Part shown: one piece after another, positions 61,420 to 64,000 of the stretch
Numbering within the stretch: the stretch's first letter is position 1
Layout of the letters: each line of letters begins with the position of its first letter
Assembly: GCA_009836625.1 (NCBI GenBank)
Contig: VXVC01000001.1
Coordinates: 1 to 64,000, forward strand
From: Holophagales bacterium
GTDB taxonomy: Bacteria > Acidobacteriota > Thermoanaerobaculia > Multivoradales > Multivoraceae
DNA: 64,000 bases
Direction: 5' to 3'
Notes under the pieces: generated by a model
Databases searched by the model: none
What the model saw: the letters and a program-made list of their open reading frames with translations, nothing else
Told to the model about the DNA's origin: nothing
Position numbers and translations under genes: made by a program

Positions 61420-61839
61420 ATGTTGATGCCGAAGAAGGTCAAGTTCCGCAAGCACCACCGCGGCCGCCGTCGCGGTCTGGCCAAGGGCGGCAACGTGGTG
61501 TCCTTCGGCGAGTACGGGCTGCAGGCGCAGGAGGCCGGCTGGGTCACCGCGCGCCAGATCGAGGCCGCCCGAATCGCGATCACCCGTCACATCAAGCGGT
61601 CGGGCAAGGTCTGGATCCGGGTCTTCCCGGACAAGCCGATCACCAAGAAGCCACTGGAGACGAGGATGGGCAAGGGCAAGGGCAACCCTGAGGAGTGGGT
61701 TGCTGTGGTACGTCCCGCCCGCATCCTCTACGAGCTCGAAGGGGTTTCGCCGGAACTCGCCAGGTCGGCAATGCGGCTCGCTTCCCACAAGCTTGGAATC
61801 AAGACGAAGTTCGTGGCCCGCCACGGCGTGCAGATCTGA
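61420..61839 (+). CDS. rplP: 50S ribosomal protein L16
   Basis: [36 protein letters not shown]. Confidence 0.97.
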   Translation: MLMPKKVKFRKHHRGRRRGLAKGGNVVSFGEYGLQAQEAGWVTARQIEAARIAITRHIKRSGKVWIRVFPDKPITKKPLETRMGKGKGNPEEWVAVVRPARILYELEGVSPELARSAMRLASHKLGIKTKFVARHGVQI

Positions 61840-61852
61840 AGGTGGCGAGGCG

Positions 61853-62041
61853 ATGAAGGCGAGCGAACTCAGGGATTTGACGCAGGAGGAACTGCGCCAG
61901 AAGGAGGAGGAACTGGCCGATCAGTTGTTCGCTCTGCGGCTGCAGAAGTCGATTGGACAGCTTGAGAAGCCAAGCAGGATCAGGAATGCCCGGGTCGAAC
62001 TGGCGCGGGTTCTGACCGTTCTGCGTGAGAAGGCGAAGTGA
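61853..62041 (+). CDS. rpmC: 50S ribosomal protein L29
   Basis: MKASELRDLTQEELRQKEEELADQLFALRLQKSIGQLEKPSRIRNARVELARVLTVLREK. Confidence 0.95.
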   Translation: MKASELRDLTQEELRQKEEELADQLFALRLQKSIGQLEKPSRIRNARVELARVLTVLREKAK

Positions 62042-62322
62042 ATGAAATGAACGCTGAGCAAGCAACAACGCGGGGCCGCCGGCAGGTCCGGGTCGGCAAG
62101 GTCGTGAGCGCGAAGATGGACAAGACGGTCGTGGTGGCGGTCGAGAAGACGGTCATGCACCGGCTCTACCACCGACTGATGAAGAAGTCGTCCCGGTTTG
62201 TCGCCCACGATGAAGCGAACGATTGCCGCGAGGGAGACGTCGTTTCCCTCGTCTCGACCCGACCGCTCTCGCGCCGGAAGCGCTGGCGTGTGCAGCGAGT
62301 CGTCAAGCGGGCGGAAGGGTAG
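62038..62322 (+). CDS. rpsQ: 30S ribosomal protein S17
   Basis: [49 protein letters not shown]. Confidence 0.96.
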   Translation: MNEMNAEQATTRGRRQVRVGKVVSAKMDKTVVVAVEKTVMHRLYHRLMKKSSRFVAHDEANDCREGDVVSLVSTRPLSRRKRWRVQRVVKRAEG

Positions 62323-62330
62323 GCAGGGCC

Positions 62331-62699
62331 ATGATCCAGATGGGAACGATGCTCGATGTCGCCGACAATTCGGGGGCGAAGCGCATCTCTTGCATCCAGT
62401 TGCGGGGCGGTTCCTCGGGCCAGTACGGCGCGCTGGGCGACGTGATCACGGCTTCCGTCAAGGAGGCGACGCCGGAAGGCACGGTCAAGAAGGGCCAGGT
62501 CGTCCGAGCGGTCATCGTGCGCACCCGCAAGGAACGGCGCCGTCGCGACGGCAGCTACATCCGGTTCGACAACAATGCCGCGGTTCTGATCAACGAGGCG
62601 CGCGAGCCGATCGGCACCCGTGTCTTCGGGCCGGTCGCTCGTGAGCTGCGGGAGCGGCGCTTCATGCGGATCGTGTCGCTGGCGCCGGAGGTGATTTGA
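62331..62699 (+). CDS. rplN: 50S ribosomal protein L14
   Basis: [27 protein letters not shown]...[24 protein letters not shown]. Confidence 0.98.
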   Translation: MIQMGTMLDVADNSGAKRISCIQLRGGSSGQYGALGDVITASVKEATPEGTVKKGQVVRAVIVRTRKERRRRDGSYIRFDNNAAVLINEAREPIGTRVFGPVARELRERRFMRIVSLAPEVI

Positions 62700-62700
62700 C

Positions 62701-63042
62701 ATGGGTCAGGTCAAGAACAGGAAGAGACTGAAGATCAAGAAGGGCGACGAGGTCCTCGTCATCGCGGGCCGCAACCGCGGAACGCGCAGCCGGGTGCTAC
62801 GGGTGCTTCCGGGTTCCGAACGAGCCATCGTCGAGCGCGTGAACATGGTCAAGAAGCACGAGCGGCCGAATCCGCAGCGCCAGGTCCAGGGCGGCATCCT
62901 GGAACGGGAGGCGCCGATCCACATCTCGAATCTCAAGGTGATCTGCCCTGACACGGACAAGCCGACGCGAGTGGGCCGGCGCCGCCTCGAGGACGGCAAG
63001 CTGACCCGGTACGCGAAGGTCAGCGGAGCGGTGTTGAGCTGA
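62701..63042 (+). CDS. rplX: 50S ribosomal protein L24
   Basis: [29 protein letters not shown]...[12 protein letters not shown]. Confidence 0.95.
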   Translation: MGQVKNRKRLKIKKGDEVLVIAGRNRGTRSRVLRVLPGSERAIVERVNMVKKHERPNPQRQVQGGILEREAPIHISNLKVICPDTDKPTRVGRRRLEDGKLTRYAKVSGAVLS

Positions 63043-63584
63043 TGGTTCCCCGACTCAGGACCCTGTATCAGGAGGAGGTCACGAAGAGCCTCCAGCAGGA
63101 GTTCGGCATCGCCAACCCGATGGCGGTGCCCCGGCTGGAGAAGATCGTTCTCAACATGGGCATCGGCGAAGCGATCCAGAACATCAAGGTACTGGAGAAC
63201 GCCGTTCCCGAGCTGGCGCTGATCGCCGGGCAGCAGCCCGTGATCACCCGCGCCCGGAAGTCGATCGCCGCCTTCAAGCTGCGCGCGGGAATGCCGATCG
63301 GCTGCCGCGTCACCCTGCGGCGCAACCGGATGTGGTACTTCCTCGACCGGTTGATCACCGTCGCACTGCCGCGGGTCCGGGACTTCCGGGGCATTTCGGA
63401 CCGGAGCTTCGACGGCCGGGGCAGCTACACCCTGGGCATTCGCGATCACCTCATCTTTCCCGAAGTCGACTACTCCAGGAGCGACGGCTCCAAGGGAATC
63501 AACGTGACGCTCGTGACGTCGGCGGAGTCGGACGCCCAGGCACTGCATCTTCTGCGTGGCCTCGGCATGCCGTTCGCGGATTGA
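63042..63584 (+). CDS. rplE: 50S ribosomal protein L5
   Basis: [18 protein letters not shown]...[24 protein letters not shown]...[11 protein letters not shown]. Confidence 0.97.
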   Translation: MVPRLRTLYQEEVTKSLQQEFGIANPMAVPRLEKIVLNMGIGEAIQNIKVLENAVPELALIAGQQPVITRARKSIAAFKLRAGMPIGCRVTLRRNRMWYFLDRLITVALPRVRDFRGISDRSFDGRGSYTLGIRDHLIFPEVDYSRSDGSKGINVTLVTSAESDAQALHLLRGLGMPFAD

Positions 63585-63633
63585 ACGTCCACCGGCAGGA
63601 AACGAGTACTCCAGGTAATCCAAGGACGGACCG

Positions 63634-64000
63634 ATGACCGTAACCGACCCCATCGCGGACCTTCTGACGACGATCCGCAACGCCCTGATCGTCAAGCACG
63701 ATCGCACCGAGGCGCCCGCCTCGAAGCTGAAGATCGCGTTGTGCCGGGTGCTGCGCGACCAGGGCTACATCAGTGACTACGAGGTGTTCGACTCGCCTCC
63801 TGGCCGGACACTGCGGATCTTCCTCGCCTACGACAAGCAGGGGGTGCCGGCGATCACGAGGGTGCGCAAGATCAGCAAACCGGGACGTCGCATCTACCGA
63901 GCGGCCGACGATCTGAAGCCGGTGCTGAACGGCCTGGGAGTCGCGATCCTCTCGACATCGCAGGGCCTTCTGACCGACGCCCAGGCGCGACGGCAGCGGG
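63634..64000 (+). CDS. rpsH: 30S ribosomal protein S8 (partial, runs off window)
   Basis: MTVTDPIADLLTTIRNALIVKHDRTEAPASKLKIALCRVLRDQGYISDYE...TRVRKISKPGRRIYRAADDLKPVLNGLGVAILSTSQGLLTDAQARRQ. Confidence 0.96.
   Translation, partial: MTVTDPIADLLTTIRNALIVKHDRTEAPASKLKIALCRVLRDQGYISDYEVFDSPPGRTLRIFLAYDKQGVPAITRVRKISKPGRRIYRAADDLKPVLNGLGVAILSTSQGLLTDAQARRQR

Overview
The window is high-GC bacterial chromosome. It looks Acidobacteriota-like, but that is an inference from gene content only. It holds a near-continuous set of translation and transcription core genes interrupted by a ~31 kb non-core block. Left core: rdgB, coaE, rplM-rpsI-rpsB-tsf-pyrH-frr, an ispDF fusion, a SpoU methyltransferase and tRNA-Thr(UGU)-Tyr(GUA)-Gly(UCC). 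Right core: tRNA-Thr(GGU)-tuf-tRNA-Trp(CCA)-secE-nusG-rplKAJL-rpoBC-rpsLG-fusA-tuf-S10/spc operon up to rpsH, which is cut by the window edge. The middle block (about 7.8-39.1 kb) carries RidA, ThuA, lipase-maturation-factor, aminotransferase, CitE-like and sulfatase-like genes. It also carries a LolA/LolCE/LolD-like export cassette, a pst phosphate transporter with two different ATPases, two divergent P450s with SRPBCC, acyl-CoA dehydrogenase and ceramidase-like genes, an S9 peptidase, a porin and phoB-phoR-phoU. Strongest second-look items: (1) an 8-Cys insertion in RpoB whose first half reproduces the CxC-x12-CxxC motif and flanking residues of the RpoC N-terminal zinc finger; (2) two tandem PstB-type ATPases whose defects all fall in one composite ATP site, suggesting an asymmetric heterodimer; (3) a set of 7-4-7 bp direct repeats (CTTCACG-N4-CTTCACG type) upstream of pstS, the porin, phoB and phoU; (4) the thrU-tyrU-glyT-thrT-tufB-type cluster split exactly between tRNA-Gly and tRNA-Thr, with inverted and direct copies of the tRNA-Gly 3' end at the break; (5) loss of rpsN between rplE and rpsH. 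All family calls are from reading the translations; no database search was run.
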